Under the pieces are notes generated by a model. It was not told the origin of the DNA, did no database searches, and saw nothing but the letters and a program-made list of their open reading frames with translations. Made by a program: the position numbers and the translations under genes. A DNA stretch of 64,000 bases, taken from assembly GCF_000767465.1 (NCBI RefSeq), contig NZ_CP009291.1, forward strand, positions 496,001 through 560,000. The letters run 5' to 3'. The stretch is from Novosphingobium pentaromativorans US6-1. GTDB lineage: Bacteria; Pseudomonadota; Alphaproteobacteria; Sphingomonadales; Sphingomonadaceae. This document shows, piece by piece, positions 47,791 to 57,361 of the stretch (its first letter is position 1; every line of letters starts with the position of its first letter).

Positions 47791-48388
47791 TCCAGTTCAA
47801 CCTGTAGGAGAGATTGTGAAGGATCGCACCGGTTACGCCCCAGATGCGATGGTCCTGTCCGCGTTCGGACCAGACGATCTCGACGAACTTGTGCGTGCGC
47901 TCGTCGAATTCCAGGGTCCGTGCCTGCTGGTTGGCGGGATCCAGCACGAAATCGACCGGCGCCTCGAACCACTGCGCGACTTCGGCCGGGTTGGGCGTGA
48001 TCTCGAGGTCGGGCGGAACCACGCCGACTACCGGCGTGATCTCATAGCCGCTGCCGGTGCGGTAGAGGTCGCTGGAGCCGACCACGCGAACTTTCGCAGG
48101 GTCGATGCCCAGTTCCTCGTTGGCTTCGCGCAGCGCGGCCTCGACCGGAGTTTCACCGGGGTCGATGCGGCCGCCGGGAAAGGCGATCTGGCCGGGATGG
48201 GCGCGCATCGTCGAGGGGCGATGGAGCAGGAGCATGCCCGGCCGTTCGCGCTCGGTAATCGCGATGAGGACTGCGGCGGGCTTGAAGCTCGCTATGTTCG
48301 CAATGCGCGGATCGTTCCACAGCCTTGAAGGCTCTGCCATGTGCCCGCGCTCGAAGCGGCGCGATACCTGTTCGAACAACGTGCTCAT
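47783..48388 (-). CDS. NUDIX hydrolase (CoA pyrophosphatase-like)
   Basis: The Nudix box is complete: GGRIDPGETPVEAALREANEELGI (two pieces, GX5EX7REUXEEXGU pattern). The front HRPSTMRAHPGQIAFPGG matches CoA pyrophosphatases (NudL-type). 201 residues. Likely hydrolyses CoA or other nucleoside diphosphate derivatives. Overlaps cca at its end and DUF1285 at its start (ATGA). Confidence 0.92.
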   Translation of the reverse strand: MSTLFEQVSRRFERGHMAEPSRLWNDPRIANIASFKPAAVLIAITERERPGMLLLHRPSTMRAHPGQIAFPGGRIDPGETPVEAALREANEELGIDPAKVRVVGSSDLYRTGSGYEITPVVGVVPPDLEITPNPAEVAQWFEAPVDFVLDPANQQARTLEFDERTHKFVEIVWSERGQDHRIWGVTGAILHNLSYRLNWND

Positions 48389-48930
48389 GCAGGCACCAAC
48401 GGGAAGCTGGCGCCGCCGCTTGTCACGGCAAGCTCTTCGTTCTCCAGCGCGATTTCCACCAGCTGCGCATAAGTGCTGCGATTGAGCCGGGCCTCGGTGC
48501 CATTGCGCACGCGCAGGTAGAGCGCGGGCGTGTCCGGATCGCCGTGGCTGCGGATGGGGTGATCGGGGCCGGCGATGACAAGATCGTCGGTGTTGAGCCG
48601 AAAGGCGATGTCGCTGCCTTCGCGCTTGAGGTCGACGGCGATGAAGGCCGCGTCCTCGACCTCGATGCTCAGCTTCTGGCTTGGCGTAACGAGCCAGTGC
48701 CGCCCTTCCTTGTCGCGCGTCAGGAGTGCAGCGAAGGCGCGCACCATGGCCGGGCGCCGGATCTCGCCGTCTTCATGGAACCAGCGCCCGTCCGCCGCGA
48801 TGCGCATGTGGCTGTCGTCGACGTGAGCAGGTTCCCATTGCGCGACGGGCGGCAGCTTGCGGGCTGCAGCCAGTTCGGCAATCTCGGCCAGCGAGAGGCC
48901 GGAGAGTTCGGGAGGCGGTTCGTAAGGCAT
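48385..48930 (-). CDS. DUF1285 domain-containing protein
   Basis: The 181-residue protein has GLSLAEIAELAAARKLPPVAQWEPAH at the front and RIAADGRWFHEDGEIRRPAMVRAFAALL, typical of DUF1285. The structure is known as a small alpha/beta fold, with no assigned function. No signal. It is the first gene of the NUDIX-cca run and overlaps NUDIX by four bases. Confidence 0.9.
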   Translation of the reverse strand: MPYEPPPELSGLSLAEIAELAAARKLPPVAQWEPAHVDDSHMRIAADGRWFHEDGEIRRPAMVRAFAALLTRDKEGRHWLVTPSQKLSIEVEDAAFIAVDLKREGSDIAFRLNTDDLVIAGPDHPIRSHGDPDTPALYLRVRNGTEARLNRSTYAQLVEIALENEELAVTSGGASFPLVPA

Positions 48931-48994
48931 CGTCGTGCGATGCCAGATAGGACCTTTCGCGCCAAGGTCCAGTCGGCGCAGATCCGGGGATCGA

Positions 48995-49513
48995 TCAGCG
49001 CAGCCAGGGACCGAGCATGCCGTTTACGGGAAGAACTGCCGGGTTTTCGCAGCGCACGAGCAGGCGGCGCGGGTCGAACGGGCCGGGCAGGTCCCAGCCG
49101 GCGGTACCTTCGTTCGAGAAGCCCCAGAAGCGGCCATAGTATTCCGGATCGCCGACCATGACCTGCGGCAGCGGCGCGCGGCCATCGATGCATGCCATGC
49201 TCGCTGACATCAGCGCCTTGCCGTAGCCCATGTTCTGAAGCGCGGGCAGCACTGCCACCGGGCCGACCATGATCATCGGATGCGCACGGCCCTCGGGGTC
49301 GGTCAGGGCGACCGGCCAGCACTGGATCGAGCCGACCAGCATCTCGCTGGAATCGAGCGCGGCGAAGCTCAGGGCCGGGAGCCAGTCCACCCCGTCACGC
49401 ACCTTGTAGGCGGTGCGTTCGTGTCGCTCGGGTTCGAACGCGCGGTCGAGCAGGGCCTCGACGAGGGCGGGTTCGACATTGTCGAGCGGGATGATGGTGG
49501 CACTATCGGACAT
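48995..49513 (-). CDS. GNAT family N-acetyltransferase
   Basis: 172-residue GNAT with the acetyl-CoA loop VGPVAVLPALQNMGYGKALMSASM (Q/R-x-x-G-x-G/A variant) and a tail GRFWGFSNEGTAGWDLPGPFD typical of YhbS-like acetyltransferases. ATG 49513 (MSDSATIIP) is the best start; earlier ones overlap poorly. The substrate is unknown. 64 bp from DUF1285, so possibly part of that unit. Confidence 0.87.
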   Translation of the reverse strand: MSDSATIIPLDNVEPALVEALLDRAFEPERHERTAYKVRDGVDWLPALSFAALDSSEMLVGSIQCWPVALTDPEGRAHPMIMVGPVAVLPALQNMGYGKALMSASMACIDGRAPLPQVMVGDPEYYGRFWGFSNEGTAGWDLPGPFDPRRLLVRCENPAVLPVNGMLGPWLR

Positions 49514-49556
49514 GGCGCGCGCCGATAGGAGCGACGCGGCCATTTGTCGATTCAAT

Positions 49557-50729
49557 TCACTTCGTGACCGGGCTCAGTTTCAGCAATTTGCCAGAATTGC
49601 GCTGTTTGCCATCCTCCAGCAGCCAGATCGTGCCGTCCGGGGCCTGCTCGATTTCGCGAATGCGCTTGTCGAAGGAATAGCGCGCTTCCTCGAATCCCTT
49701 GTCGACATCGATGTCGCCATCGATCCGCACCCGCACGATGCCGGGATCGACCATGGCAGCGATAAGGGCCTGGCCCCGCCAGGCCGGGAAGGCCTCGCCG
49801 GTGTAGAAGATGAAGTCGCCCGGGGCGATCACCGGGTTCCAGCTGATCGCGGGCGCAGCCAGGTCGGGCCGCGTATCGTGGCGCGGGATCGGCCTGCCGT
49901 CATAGTGGTCGCCGTTGGAGACGAGGGGCCAGCCGTAATTGCGCCCAGGCTTGACGAGGTTCAGCTCGTCCCCGCCGGCCGGACCGTGCTCAAGGTCCCA
50001 GAGCCGTCCTTGCGGATCGAAGGCGAGGCCGAGCACGTTGCGGTGGCCGAAGGACCAGATCTGGTTGGTCGGCGCGCCCTTGTCCGCCCATGGATTGCCG
50101 GGGGCAGGGGAGCCGTCGGGCAGGAGCCGCACGATGGAGCCGAGGTTGTTGGTCAGGTCCTGCGCGGGAGTGAATTTCTGACGTTCGCCGGAACTGACGA
50201 AAAGGAACTGCCCATCGGGCGAGAAGGCGAGCCGGTGGGAGAAATGGCCGCGGCCGGTGACCTTGAGGCTCTGGCGCCAGATCACCTTGAGGTCGTCCAG
50301 CGTGCAGGCGGTTTCTTCCGGGCAGGAAAGCGTGGCCCTGCCGACAGCCGCGCCGCGCGTGTCGCCTTTTCCCGCTTCGGCCCAGCTGAAGTAGATTTCC
50401 CGTCCGTCCAGAGTGGGGCCGCTCTGTCCCGGTGCAAAGATCACGTCGCCCAGGCCACCCTGTCCGCCGTAGTCGACTTTTGGCAGGCCGGTGACGCGGC
50501 CCATTCGGCCATCGGCCAGGCGCAGGCGCATTGTCCCGGCCTTTTCGGTGACCAGAAGCGCGCCTGTGGGTTCGTCGAAGTCCATCGCCCACGGTTCCTC
50601 GAATTGCCCCATTTCCTCGATCGTGAAAGGGCGCTCGCCTTGTGCATTATCCCCGGTTGCGGCCGCGCCGCAGCTTGCGAGGGGGAGGGGGAGAAGGGAT
50701 AGCGTGGCAAGCACGTTTCGTATGAGCAT
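49557..50729 (-). CDS. PQQ-dependent sugar dehydrogenase (sorbosone dehydrogenase-like) lipoprotein
   Basis: A signal with lipobox (LLPLPLASC) precedes a six-bladed beta-propeller: EEPWAMDFDEPTGALLVTEKAG, YGGQGGLGDVIFAPGQ, GRGHFSHRLAFSPDG and GGDELNLVKPGRNYGWP, ending in RIREIEQAPDGTIWLLED. The family is soluble aldose dehydrogenases using PQQ. 390 residues. Its ATG overlaps the rnhB start divergently by 8 bp; rnhB may start at GTG 50740. Confidence 0.9.
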   Translation of the reverse strand: MLIRNVLATLSLLPLPLASCGAAATGDNAQGERPFTIEEMGQFEEPWAMDFDEPTGALLVTEKAGTMRLRLADGRMGRVTGLPKVDYGGQGGLGDVIFAPGQSGPTLDGREIYFSWAEAGKGDTRGAAVGRATLSCPEETACTLDDLKVIWRQSLKVTGRGHFSHRLAFSPDGQFLFVSSGERQKFTPAQDLTNNLGSIVRLLPDGSPAPGNPWADKGAPTNQIWSFGHRNVLGLAFDPQGRLWDLEHGPAGGDELNLVKPGRNYGWPLVSNGDHYDGRPIPRHDTRPDLAAPAISWNPVIAPGDFIFYTGEAFPAWRGQALIAAMVDPGIVRVRIDGDIDVDKGFEEARYSFDKRIREIEQAPDGTIWLLEDGKQRNSGKLLKLSPVTK

Positions 50730-51363
50730 AGGCACCCGCGTGAGTAACTTGGCCTCTGGAACAGTCCGCAGCGGCGGTATCGTCATCGGTGTCGACGAGG
50801 CCGGTCGCGGCCCGCTTGCCGGTCCGGTTGTGGCCGGAGCCGTCCTGCTATGCAAGCCGCGCCCGCCCGGGCTCGACGATTCCAAGAAGCTCTCGAAAGC
50901 CAGAAGGTTGCAACTCGAAGAAGTGATCAAGCGGCGCTGCCAATGGGCGGTCGGAGTGGTCGATGTCGAGGAGATCGACCGGCTCAACATCTTCGGCGCC
51001 ACGATGCTGGCGATGACGCGGGCAGTGGCCGCGCTTTGCGAGAAGATCGGCACGGAAGCTGACGAAGTCCTGGTGGACGGCAACATGACGCCGCATGGCC
51101 GGCGCGAGGAATGGCGCTGGAAGGCGCGGGCGATCGTCGGTGGCGACGCGCTGGAGCCATGCATTTCCGCCGCATCGATCATCGCCAAGGAACACCGCGA
51201 CGCGATCATGCGGGGTCTTGCACAGGTTCATCCGCAATACGGGTGGGAACGCAATGCGGGTTACGGCACTGCCGAGCACCTGGAAGCTTTGCGTCGCCAC
51301 GGACCGACCGTCCACCACCGCCGCAGTTTTGCGCCGGTGGCGCAGCTGGAAATGGCGCTTTAG
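50722..51363 (+). CDS. rnhB: Ribonuclease HII
   Basis: RNase HII removes ribonucleotides from DNA. Catalytic residues sit in GVDEAGRGPLAGPVVAG, DGNMTPHG, and SAASIIAKEHRD; the end has GWERNAGYGTAEH. 213 residues. ATG 50722 overlaps the divergent sugar dehydrogenase start; GTG 50740 (VSNLASG) would avoid it. It converges with the sulfotransferase gene. Confidence 0.95.
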   Translation: MSIGTRVSNLASGTVRSGGIVIGVDEAGRGPLAGPVVAGAVLLCKPRPPGLDDSKKLSKARRLQLEEVIKRRCQWAVGVVDVEEIDRLNIFGATMLAMTRAVAALCEKIGTEADEVLVDGNMTPHGRREEWRWKARAIVGGDALEPCISAASIIAKEHRDAIMRGLAQVHPQYGWERNAGYGTAEHLEALRRHGPTVHHRRSFAPVAQLEMAL

Positions 51364-51371
51364 AGCCGCGC

Positions 51372-52070
51372 TCAGGCGTTGGGGCCGAAGGCTTTAGCCC
51401 GCATCGCGCTCTTGTACCTGCGCGCGCCTTCTTCGGCCTCTTCAGGGCTGAGCTCGGCCTTTTCGGCAAGGCCGCTTTCGACCATGTCCTTGCTGGTGTT
51501 CACTACGGGATAGGGCGCATCCGGGACGGGCACCTCGAGGAAATCGCACAGCCCTTCCCAGCCCTCGCCAATCCGGTGAACATGGAGGCGTTGCGGAGGT
51601 ATCGCGGCGACGACGTCGGCTTCCCACTTGCGGAAGTAATCGACCATGAAGGCGCGGTCGGCGATGCGGTCTCCGAACGGCGCATAGACGGCAGGCTGCA
51701 GGAACTTGCCGAACGGGGGTGCCTTGAACCTTTCAAGGTTTTCCGGGGAGAAGATCGTTCGCGATACCGAGTTGAACCAGTCGTCCGCATCGCGCGTCGA
51801 CAGGACCACCTTGGCTTGCGGATAATGGTCTGCCAGTTCACGCCAATAGCTGCATGCCGGGTAGTCGACCGTGGAGGCGAAGCCGTCGAAGATGGCGTCC
51901 CAGTCCGCCTTGCCGTCTGCAACGTCGCTCCACAGCGGAATCTGTCTGCGTCCGTCCGATACGATCTCGACCATGTGGAAGCATGGCCCGAAACCGAGAT
52001 GCTCCAGCGCGAGCTTGAGTGACAAAGTGCCGGTGCGGCCGAGCCCTGCGCCGATGACCTTGAGTGCCAT
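51372..52070 (-). CDS. Sulfotransferase family protein
   Basis: The 232-residue protein has the PAPS 5'-phosphate-binding loop near the start (KVIGAGLGRTGTLSLKLALEHLGFGPC) and KVVLSTRDADDWFNSVS for the 3'-phosphate region. It belongs to the short sulfotransferase family seen in marine and sphingomonad bacteria; the acceptor is unknown. Start ATG 52070. Its upstream region is the GANTC array shared with ccrM, so both could respond to methylation. Confidence 0.85.
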   Translation of the reverse strand: MALKVIGAGLGRTGTLSLKLALEHLGFGPCFHMVEIVSDGRRQIPLWSDVADGKADWDAIFDGFASTVDYPACSYWRELADHYPQAKVVLSTRDADDWFNSVSRTIFSPENLERFKAPPFGKFLQPAVYAPFGDRIADRAFMVDYFRKWEADVVAAIPPQRLHVHRIGEGWEGLCDFLEVPVPDAPYPVVNTSKDMVESGLAEKAELSPEEAEEGARRYKSAMRAKAFGPNA

Positions 52071-52135
52071 TTCGATCGTCTCCCTGTTTCGCTGCCGAGG
52101 ATACCTGCTGCGCGCGGTCATGCGAGAACAATTTT

Positions 52136-52143
52136 TTATCCAC

Positions 52144-52144
<1 letters not shown>
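52136..52144 (+). promoter_or_regulatory. DnaA-box-like sequence at the edge of the GANTC array
   Basis: TTATCCACG differs in one base from the E. coli DnaA box TTATCCACA and is preceded by TTTTTT. It directly abuts the first GANTC site (52144). A second, weaker CTTTCCACA is at 52307-52315. DnaA control of ccrM timing is an attractive idea but unproven; the sites could be chance. Confidence 0.3.
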
Positions 52145-53491
<1,347 letters not shown>

Positions 53492-53566
53492 TCCGCACTT
53501 TCGTCTGACGATATCGCCGTGCTGAAACGTGTTCAGCATGGCTCCGCAAGTGGCTAAGGGGGCGGC

Positions 53567-54676
53567 ATGACCAAGCAACTCTACATCCGCCCCATTGCTC
53601 TTGCCGACAACCCGCAGAGCGAGGAAGGCGAGGCCGTCCGGCTGGGCGGCTCGATGGTCTGGGCCAGCCGCTTTGCGGTCATCGTGCGTGAGAGCGGCAA
53701 GCTCCTCTCGCGCACCCGCGCTTCGGTTGCCGAGATGCCCGGCGTCATGGCGCAGCTCCCCGCCGAGCTGGGCGCGCAGGCCGAGACGCAGTGGGCGAAC
53801 CTGCGCAAGGTCCATGCGCCGCTGCAGTGCGGCCAGCGCACGATCCGGCTCGATCAACCGCAGGTCATGGGCATTCTCAACGTCACACCGGACAGTTTCT
53901 CGGACGGCGGCGAGTTCATGGACAAGCCCGAGATCGCCCTGGACCACGCCTCGGCTATGCTCGAGGCCGGGGCGGCGATCATCGATGTGGGCGGTGAGTC
54001 CACCCGGCCCGGCGCTGCCGCAGTCTGGGAAGGCGACGAGATCAAGCGCGTGGTCCCGATGGTCGAGCGACTGTCGGCAATGGGCGCGGCGATCAGCGTC
54101 GACACCCGCCGACCCGCAGTGTGGGACGCCAGCCATGAAGCCGGCGCGCATATCTTCAACGATGTTTCGGCGCTGCGCTACGATCCGCGCAGCCTTGATC
54201 TTGCCGCCAGTTCCGGCGCGCCGGTGGTGCTCATGCACGCTCCCGGCAACGGCGAAGATCTCCACGCGAACGGCGATTATGCCGATGTCGTTCTCGACGT
54301 CTTCGACTGGCTTGGCGATGCCCGCGACAGGGCGGTTGCCGCAGGGATCGCGGCGGAGAAGATCCTGCTCGATCCGGGTATCGGCTTCGGCAAGACCCTG
54401 GCCGAGAACCTTGCGCTGATGAATGCCCTGCCGCTGTACCACGGGCTCGGCCAACCGCTGCTGCTGGGTGCGAGCCGCAAGCGCATGATCGGCGCGCTGT
54501 CGAACGAAGCGCCGGCGCATGAGCGGCTTGGCGGTTCATTGACCCTTGCACTCAAGGCACTGGACGCCGGAGTGCAGGTCCTTCGCGTGCACGATGTGCG
54601 CGAGACGGTTCAGGCGGCGCGCGTCTGGCGGGGCCTGCGCGATGCAGCGCTGACGGATTTCTCGCAGCTCGCTTGA
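53567..54676 (+). CDS. folP: Dihydropteroate synthase with N-terminal extension
   Basis: FolP joins pterin pyrophosphate and p-aminobenzoate in folate synthesis, the sulfonamide target. Motifs: MGILNVTPDSFSDGG, IDVGGESTRPGA, DPGIGFGKTLAENL and LGASRKRMIG. At 369 residues it is about 90 longer than typical FolP; the extension (TKQLYIRPIALADN, GGSMVWASRFAVIVR) is shared by sphingomonad members but its role is unclear. Same strand as ccrM. Confidence 0.93.
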   Translation: MTKQLYIRPIALADNPQSEEGEAVRLGGSMVWASRFAVIVRESGKLLSRTRASVAEMPGVMAQLPAELGAQAETQWANLRKVHAPLQCGQRTIRLDQPQVMGILNVTPDSFSDGGEFMDKPEIALDHASAMLEAGAAIIDVGGESTRPGAAAVWEGDEIKRVVPMVERLSAMGAAISVDTRRPAVWDASHEAGAHIFNDVSALRYDPRSLDLAASSGAPVVLMHAPGNGEDLHANGDYADVVLDVFDWLGDARDRAVAAGIAAEKILLDPGIGFGKTLAENLALMNALPLYHGLGQPLLLGASRKRMIGALSNEAPAHERLGGSLTLALKALDAGVQVLRVHDVRETVQAARVWRGLRDAALTDFSQLA

Positions 54677-54707
54677 GCCGCTCCAGCGGCGAGGCACCAG
54701 ACCTGGC

Positions 54708-55463
54708 CTAAAGACTGTACCCGCCATCGCTTACCAGCACGGCCCCGGTAATCGTCGCTGCCGCATCCGACAGGAGAAACGCGATCTGTTCGGCGATTTC
54801 CTCGCTCCGCGCGAAGCGGCCGAGCGGGGTGGCCACTTCGCCCATCGCGGCAATCGCCGCTGCGCGGCTGCCATGCTGCTTCACGAAGTCGTCGAACATT
54901 GGCACTTGGTCCCAGATGGGCGTATCGACCCCGCCGGGCGCAATGGCGTTGACGCGGATCGCCCTGGCGGCGCCTTCCCTGGCTGCAACTTTGGCGAGCT
55001 GGATGACGCCGGCCTTGCTCGCGCCATAGGCGGCGGTTCCCGGCTCGGCCTTGATGCCGCTTACCGAGGCGGTGAGGACAATGCTTCCACCAGCGGCCCG
55101 CATTGCCCGCATGGCGCAGCGCAGCGAAAGGAACATGCCATCCAGATTGGTCGAGAGGACATTGCGCCAGTCCGCGAGGTCGAGATCGACGATAGGGGCG
55201 CTGTCGGCTCGTCCGGCATTGAGGATGGCGCAGTCGAGCCGGTCGATGCCTGCCGCCACCTCGCCCCACAAATCAGGATCGGCGACATCGCCGTGATGCC
55301 GGAGTGTCTCGCAATCGGCGCAAAGCGCAGCGAGGGCCCGCTCGTCCTTGTCGACGAGGATCAGGCGGGACACGCCTTGCGCGCAAAGGTGGCGGGCGCA
55401 CGCAGCGCCGATACCGGATGCCGCGCCGGTGATGAGCGCGGTCTTGCCTTCGAAACGGGGCAT
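54708..55463 (-). CDS. Short-chain dehydrogenase/reductase (SDR)
   Basis: Classical SDR, 251 residues: cofactor loop ALITGAASGIGAACARHL, AILNAGRAD (variant of NNAG), Ser in LTASVSG, and the catalytic YGASK. DKDERALA suggests an NAD preference because of Asp at the end of beta-2. The substrate is unknown. Start ATG 55463 (MPRFEGK). Converges with folP and is 130 bp downstream of the NtrC-like regulator. Confidence 0.9.
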   Translation of the reverse strand: MPRFEGKTALITGAASGIGAACARHLCAQGVSRLILVDKDERALAALCADCETLRHHGDVADPDLWGEVAAGIDRLDCAILNAGRADSAPIVDLDLADWRNVLSTNLDGMFLSLRCAMRAMRAAGGSIVLTASVSGIKAEPGTAAYGASKAGVIQLAKVAAREGAARAIRVNAIAPGGVDTPIWDQVPMFDDFVKQHGSRAAAIAAMGEVATPLGRFARSEEIAEQIAFLLSDAAATITGAVLVSDGGYSL

Positions 55464-55592
55464 GGAATTTCCTTCAGATGACATGGTCCGCACGGCACAA
55501 ATGCCGCGTCGCAGGGGAACAGTCCGCCGGGGCGGTGTCACTGGACCAAGTCAGGAAACTCCTTGAATGCGTGATCCGGGAATATGGCCCGC

Positions 55593-57017
55593 TCAGGCGG
55601 CGTTGTCGATTCCGAGTTCGCTGAGCTTGCGATAGAGCGTGGACCTGCCGATGCCGAGCCGCCTGGCGACTTCGGTCATGCGTCCACGATAGTGCCCGAT
55701 GGCGAGACGGATCACGTCGGCCTCGATGTCTTCCAGCGGTCGCAGGTTGCCGTCGGGGGTGTAGAGCATGACCCCGGAGCTTTCCTGCATCGGGTTCCCG
55801 GCCACTGTGGATGGACCTGTGCCCAGTATGTTGAGAAGCTGTGGAAAATCTTCCGATGTCAATGCGTCGCCGTCGCAAAACACCGCCGCGCGGAACAGCA
55901 CGGCCTGAAGCTGGCGGACGTTGCCCGGCCAGTCGTAGGCGGCCAGAAGCGACAGTGCGCCGTCGGTGATGCCCAGTTCGCGCAGGCCCGGCTGCTCGCC
56001 GATTCGGGCGAGGAAGAAGCGGGTGAGGGCGGGAATGTCGCCGGTCCGCTCGCGCAGCGGCGGTAATTCGACCTTTGTCGGCGAGAGGATTTCGAGCAGT
56101 TCGGGCAGGAAGTGGCCCTGGCTGACGAGGTCCTGAAGCGGCAGGTTGCTTGCAGCGATGATGCGCACGTCGATGCGGAAGGAGTGCTGTGCGCCGATCG
56201 GCCGCACATCGTGGCGGCGCAGCGATTCCAGCAGGCGTTCCTGCACCGAGAGCGGGAGGCGGTCGACTTCGTCAATCGCCAGCGTGGCCCCGTCGCAATG
56301 CTGCAGTGCACCGATCTGGCGGTCGAACGCGCCGGGGAAGGCGCCCTTCTCATGGCCGAACAGGGCCGATTCCACCGAGTTTCCGGCGAGGCCCGCGATA
56401 TTGACGATACGCAGCGGCATTTTTGCGCGCGGGCTGGCTGCGTGCATGGCGCGGATAAGCAGTTCCTTGCCGGATCCGCTTTCGCCCTCGATCAGGACAT
56501 GGCCGTGTCCGCGTGCGGCCTTGGCGGCGACAGCCAGCGCCTTGCGGAAGTTGGGCGAAGCGCCGATCATCGATTCGAAATCGGGATTGGACGGCATCTT
56601 CTCGGTCAGCGGCGCCAGTTCGTCGCGCGGCGTTTCGCGGGTCGTGGCCGAGCGCAGCGCATGCATGAGCCGGTCGGGCGCGACTGGTTTGACGAGATAA
56701 TCCGTGGCGCCTGCGCGCATGGCTTCCACCGCGAGGAGCGGGGAAGTGCTGGCGGTCAGCATCAGGATCGGCAGGGCCGGACGGCGCGATTTCAGCTCGG
56801 AAATGAGCGAGCAGGCATCGTCGCCCGGAACCCACTGGTCCAGGATGATGGCCGAAAGCTGCATGCCCTGGCGCGTGCCCAGCGTGGCGATAGCGGTTTC
56901 CGCATCGCGAGCGATGATCGTGCGCCAGCCTTCGCGTCCGGCGAGGGCCGAGATCAATCGGCTTTGCGCCGGCTCATCGTCGATAAGCATGAGTAGGCGC
57001 TGTTCGAGATCCGCCAT
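55593..57017 (-). CDS. NtrC-like regulator with altered sigma-54 loop (GAFPGA)
   Basis: 474 residues: receiver (LMLIDDEPAQ, Asp in IILDQWVPGDD, Lys in DYLVKPVAP), AAA+ domain (Walker A IEGESGSGKELLIR, Walker B ATLAIDEVDRL, arginine-rich second region LRERTGDIPAL) and Fis-type HTH (MTEVARRLGIGRSTLYRKLSELGI). The sigma-54 contact loop, GAFTGA in working activators, reads GAFPGA (GHEKGAFPGAFD). The kinase partner is not adjacent. It may have lost sigma-54 activation and act as an ordinary repressor or activator. Start ATG 57017. Confidence 0.88.
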   Translation of the reverse strand: MADLEQRLLMLIDDEPAQSRLISALAGREGWRTIIARDAETAIATLGTRQGMQLSAIILDQWVPGDDACSLISELKSRRPALPILMLTASTSPLLAVEAMRAGATDYLVKPVAPDRLMHALRSATTRETPRDELAPLTEKMPSNPDFESMIGASPNFRKALAVAAKAARGHGHVLIEGESGSGKELLIRAMHAASPRAKMPLRIVNIAGLAGNSVESALFGHEKGAFPGAFDRQIGALQHCDGATLAIDEVDRLPLSVQERLLESLRRHDVRPIGAQHSFRIDVRIIAASNLPLQDLVSQGHFLPELLEILSPTKVELPPLRERTGDIPALTRFFLARIGEQPGLRELGITDGALSLLAAYDWPGNVRQLQAVLFRAAVFCDGDALTSEDFPQLLNILGTGPSTVAGNPMQESSGVMLYTPDGNLRPLEDIEADVIRLAIGHYRGRMTEVARRLGIGRSTLYRKLSELGIDNAA

Positions 57018-57231
57018 TTGCCCGCCTTGTACCAAGCCCTTGCTGTGTGTTGCGAAAGTCTTAGGGCAATCAGGTAAAGACGGTATTAAGCGTGAACTGT
57101 CTCATTGCGGGCCGCCTGAGGCGCCCTTGGCAGAAGTTTCAGGTCGGTTCGCTTCGTGCTTGAGTGCAGTGCAGCATGCAGCTAGAGCTAGCGCCAGTAA
57201 TCACAAGAACCAATACTTGGGGAACGATATC

Positions 57232-57354
57232 ATGGCTTCGGGCAACGACATGCGCGCTGCGCAGGAAACCTACAACAGCTTCATCAAGGCGGCCACCTGG
57301 GGAACCGGGATCTGCATCGCCGTCGTGGCGGTCGTCGTCAGCCTGATCGCCTGA
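57232..57354 (+). CDS. aa3-type cytochrome c oxidase subunit IV
   Basis: A 40-residue protein with a polar front (ASGNDMRAAQETYNSFIKAATWG) and one membrane helix (TGICIAVVAVVVSLIA), matching the alphaproteobacterial COX subunit IV family. It stabilises or accompanies cytochrome aa3. ATG 57232. It precedes pntAA by seven bases, a fixed neighbourhood in sphingomonads, so it may be transcribed with the transhydrogenase. Confidence 0.85.
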   Translation: MASGNDMRAAQETYNSFIKAATWGTGICIAVVAVVVSLIA

Positions 57355-57361
57355 TCTGACT

